This document shows positions 5,801 to 6,674 of a DNA stretch of 6,674 bases, piece after piece. Under the pieces are notes generated by a model. It made no database searches, was not told where the DNA came from, and was given only the letters and a program-made list of their open reading frames with translations. Position 1 is the stretch's first letter; the number at the start of each line of letters is the position of its first letter. The stretch is from contig JAACDT010000256.1 of the NCBI GenBank assembly GCA_009936885.1, positions 1 to 6,674 of the forward strand, in the 5' to 3' direction. This stretch comes from Alphaproteobacteria bacterium (lineage in GTDB: Bacteria; Pseudomonadota; Alphaproteobacteria; Puniceispirillales; Puniceispirillaceae). The position numbers were made by a program, and so were the translations under genes.

Positions 5801-6674
5801 AAAATGTTCTTGAACGGGGTTTTGCAAGCAGAATGCATTCGATCCTAGATGGGCAAATCGTAGCCGCAGGGCCAGCATCTGTAAACGTAAATGACAAGCT
5901 CACAAAAGATATATTATCCGAGCTTGGAAATGCCGCGCTTCGCCAAATTGCTGTTCAAGATGATGCTGTTCAGAAAAGTGTTGAGGCACAAATCACCGAT
6001 TTTGAAAACTCAATCAAACGTCTTGATGGCAGATTTTCAGATAAGGTTGATAAACTACAACGCGGCGATGAGCTTATGCCTGGCGTTATGAAAATGGTTA
6101 AAGTTTTTGTCGCTGTAAAACGTAAGTTACAGCCTGGCGATAAAATGGCTGGAAGACATGGAAATAAGGGTGTTATCTCTCGCATTATGCCAGCAGAAGA
6201 TATGCCTTACTTGGATGATGGAACGCCTGTTGATATTGTTCTAAACCCTCTTGGTGTCCCATCTCGTATGAATGTTGGGCAGATTTTGGAAACGCATCTT
6301 GGGTGGGCCGCAAGAGGACTTGGTAAGCAAATTGGCGAGGCTGTAGATGCTGCCAAAGCTTCACGGGATTTAACACCCCTACGAGATAGGCTAAAATCAA
6401 TTTATCCAGAGGAGCAATATAATAACACGATTGCCCATATGGATGATGATCAGGTGATTGAGCAATCCACTCTTTTAACCAGAGGCGTTCCAATGGCAAC
6501 ACCGGTATTTGATGGTGCAAAAGAAGCAGACGTTTTAAATTTACTTGAGCATGCTGGATTATCTGAAACAGGGCAGGAATGGCTGATTGATGGAAGAACT
6601 GGCGAGCAGTTTGATAGACCTGTAACGGTTGGGTATATTTATATGCTTAAATTGCATCATCTGGTTGATGAGAA
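2803..6674 (+). CDS. rpoB: DNA-directed RNA polymerase subunit beta (3' end outside window)
   Basis: The reading frame is open from ATG 2803 to the window end: 1290 full codons with no stop. Roughly 100 C-terminal residues, including the KMHARSTG-type segment and clamp contact, are missing. The beta subunit forms one pincer of RNA polymerase and much of the active-site channel. [18 protein letters not shown] (149-166) belongs to the N-terminal rifampicin cluster. [20 protein letters not shown] (543-562) and the following [12 protein letters not shown] form the main rifampicin region. NFEDS (847-851) gives the acidic pair Glu849/Asp850. [12 protein letters not shown] (1112-1123) gives Lys1114 and Lys1122, and NPLGVPSR ends in Arg1155. 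His1286 closes the visible set; these match E. coli E813/D814, K1065, K1073, R1106 and H1237. Both insert regions of the proteobacterial subunit are present. The start is fixed by the N-terminal RKRVRRSFG just after it. rpoC is expected next. Confidence 0.98.
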   Translation, partial: MAQNVSTLDSRKRVRRSFGQLSEVVTMPNLIEVQRSSYDQFLQMTTSASQRTDTGLQEAFTSVFPINDFSGRAVLEFVSYELEKPKYDVEECQQRGLTYASALKVTLRLVIWEIDEDTEAKSIRDIKEQDVYMGDMPLMTNNGTFVINGTERVIVSQMHRSPGVFFDHDKGKTHASGKLLFAARIIPYRGSWLDFEFDAKDILNVRIDRKRKLPATTFMMALPDERSLAKMASLKEQGSSIEPSEIVGMGREDILGTYYLSDEFTKTKDAWQQPFDAELLRGTKVEKDIIDAETGEVAVSTGTKLTQRSLKKLEEAGLKRIRIEEEDLIGKFLAKDVVDMSSGIVLAEAGDEITQDFLTIAEQNELKVLDILRIDNVNYSANLRNTLAVDKNNSRAEALVDIYRVMRPGEPPTLEGAHELFTNLFFDKERYDLSAVGRVKLNSRLDQETDDEMRILRKQDIIAVLNILVGLKDGRGEVDDIDHLGNRRVRSVGELMENQYRVGLLRMERAIKERMGSVEIDSVMPADLINAKPASAAVREFFGSSQLSQFMDQTNPLSEITHKRRVSALGPGGLTRERAGFEVRDVHPTHYGRICPIETPEGPNIGLINSLATFAQINRYGFIETPYRKVENGKLTDEYLYVSAMEEGKYGIAQANTEIDKSGKIVGDLIPVRKAGEISLAKPEDVDFVDVSPKQLVSVAAALIPFLENDDANRALMGSNMQRQAVPLLRAEAPTVGTGMESRVARDSGVTIVAKRSGVVDQVDATRIVISADEDSGNDDVSPVDIYSLLKFQRSNQNTTVNQRPLVKVGDRINIGDIIADGPSTEDGELALGRNVLVAFMPWNGYNFEDSILINERIVRDDVFTSIHIEEYEIMARDTKLGQEEISRDIPNVGEEALRNLDEAGIVYVGAEVNAGDIMVGKVTPKGESPMTPEEKLLRAIFGEKASDVRDTSLRVPPGGAGTVVEVRVFSRRGLEKDERARAIERAEIERLAKDRDDEQNVLERGFASRMHSILDGQIVAAGPASVNVNDKLTKDILSELGNAALRQIAVQDDAVQKSVEAQITDFENSIKRLDGRFSDKVDKLQRGDELMPGVMKMVKVFVAVKRKLQPGDKMAGRHGNKGVISRIMPAEDMPYLDDGTPVDIVLNPLGVPSRMNVGQILETHLGWAARGLGKQIGEAVDAAKASRDLTPLRDRLKSIYPEEQYNNTIAHMDDDQVIEQSTLLTRGVPMATPVFDGAKEADVLNLLEHAGLSETGQEWLIDGRTGEQFDRPVTVGYIYMLKLHHLVDE

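Noticed and set aside
5403..6520. Several antisense and alternative-frame readings inside rpoB
   Set aside because: They lie wholly within the conserved rpoB frame, lack ribosome-binding sites and show low-complexity Ser/Arg-rich or irregular composition.

Overview
This window is the nusG (3' end) - rplK - rplA - rplJ - rplL - rpoB (5' ~93%) segment of the bacterial L11/L10/beta transcription-translation cluster. All genes lie on the + strand and are intact within the window; nusG is cut at the left edge and rpoB at the right edge. The protein sequences point to an alphaproteobacterium. NusG carries the KOW core [14 protein letters not shown]10 is 170 aa with an Ala/Pro/Gly-rich C-terminal helix, and RpoB has the alphaproteobacterial-style rifampicin region [13 protein letters not shown] plus the proteobacterial insert regions. 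Base composition leans to A+T compared with typical high-GC rhizobia or Rhodospirillales. A marine lineage such as SAR116 is possible but cannot be settled from this sequence.

Layout. Positions 1-192 hold the C-terminal KOW domain of the elongation factor NusG. A 67-nt spacer leads to rplK (260-691), followed 2 nt later by rplA (694-1386), so the two are probably translationally coupled. A 262-nt non-coding leader (1387-1648) follows. It carries the recognisable L10-leader RNA core and several strong hairpins upstream of rplJ (1649-2161). After 43 nt comes rplL (2208-2588). A 214-nt AT-rich gap with a perfect 12-bp hairpin separates rplL from rpoB (2803 to the window end). I translated rpoB by hand from 2803 to 6672 and found 1290 codons with no stop or frameshift.

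How the parts fit. L11, L1, L10 and L12 build the stalks of the 50S subunit where translation factors bind. NusG and the beta subunit act in transcription elongation and, in E. coli, NusG bridges RNA polymerase to the ribosome. In E. coli the set is controlled by L1 feedback on the L11 leader, by L10-L12 feedback on the L10 leader, and by partial termination and RNase III cleavage between rplL and rpoB. Sequence elements at the second and third of those positions are visible here; an L1 site is only inferred.

No novel system, mobile element, CRISPR array, tRNA or rRNA was found. The interesting material is confined to the three non-coding gaps: competing pairings and possible Shine-Dalgarno masking in the rplJ leader, a promoter-like pair whose -10 sits in the loop of an inverted repeat, and an 11-nt repeat of the rplK 5' coding region in its own leader.
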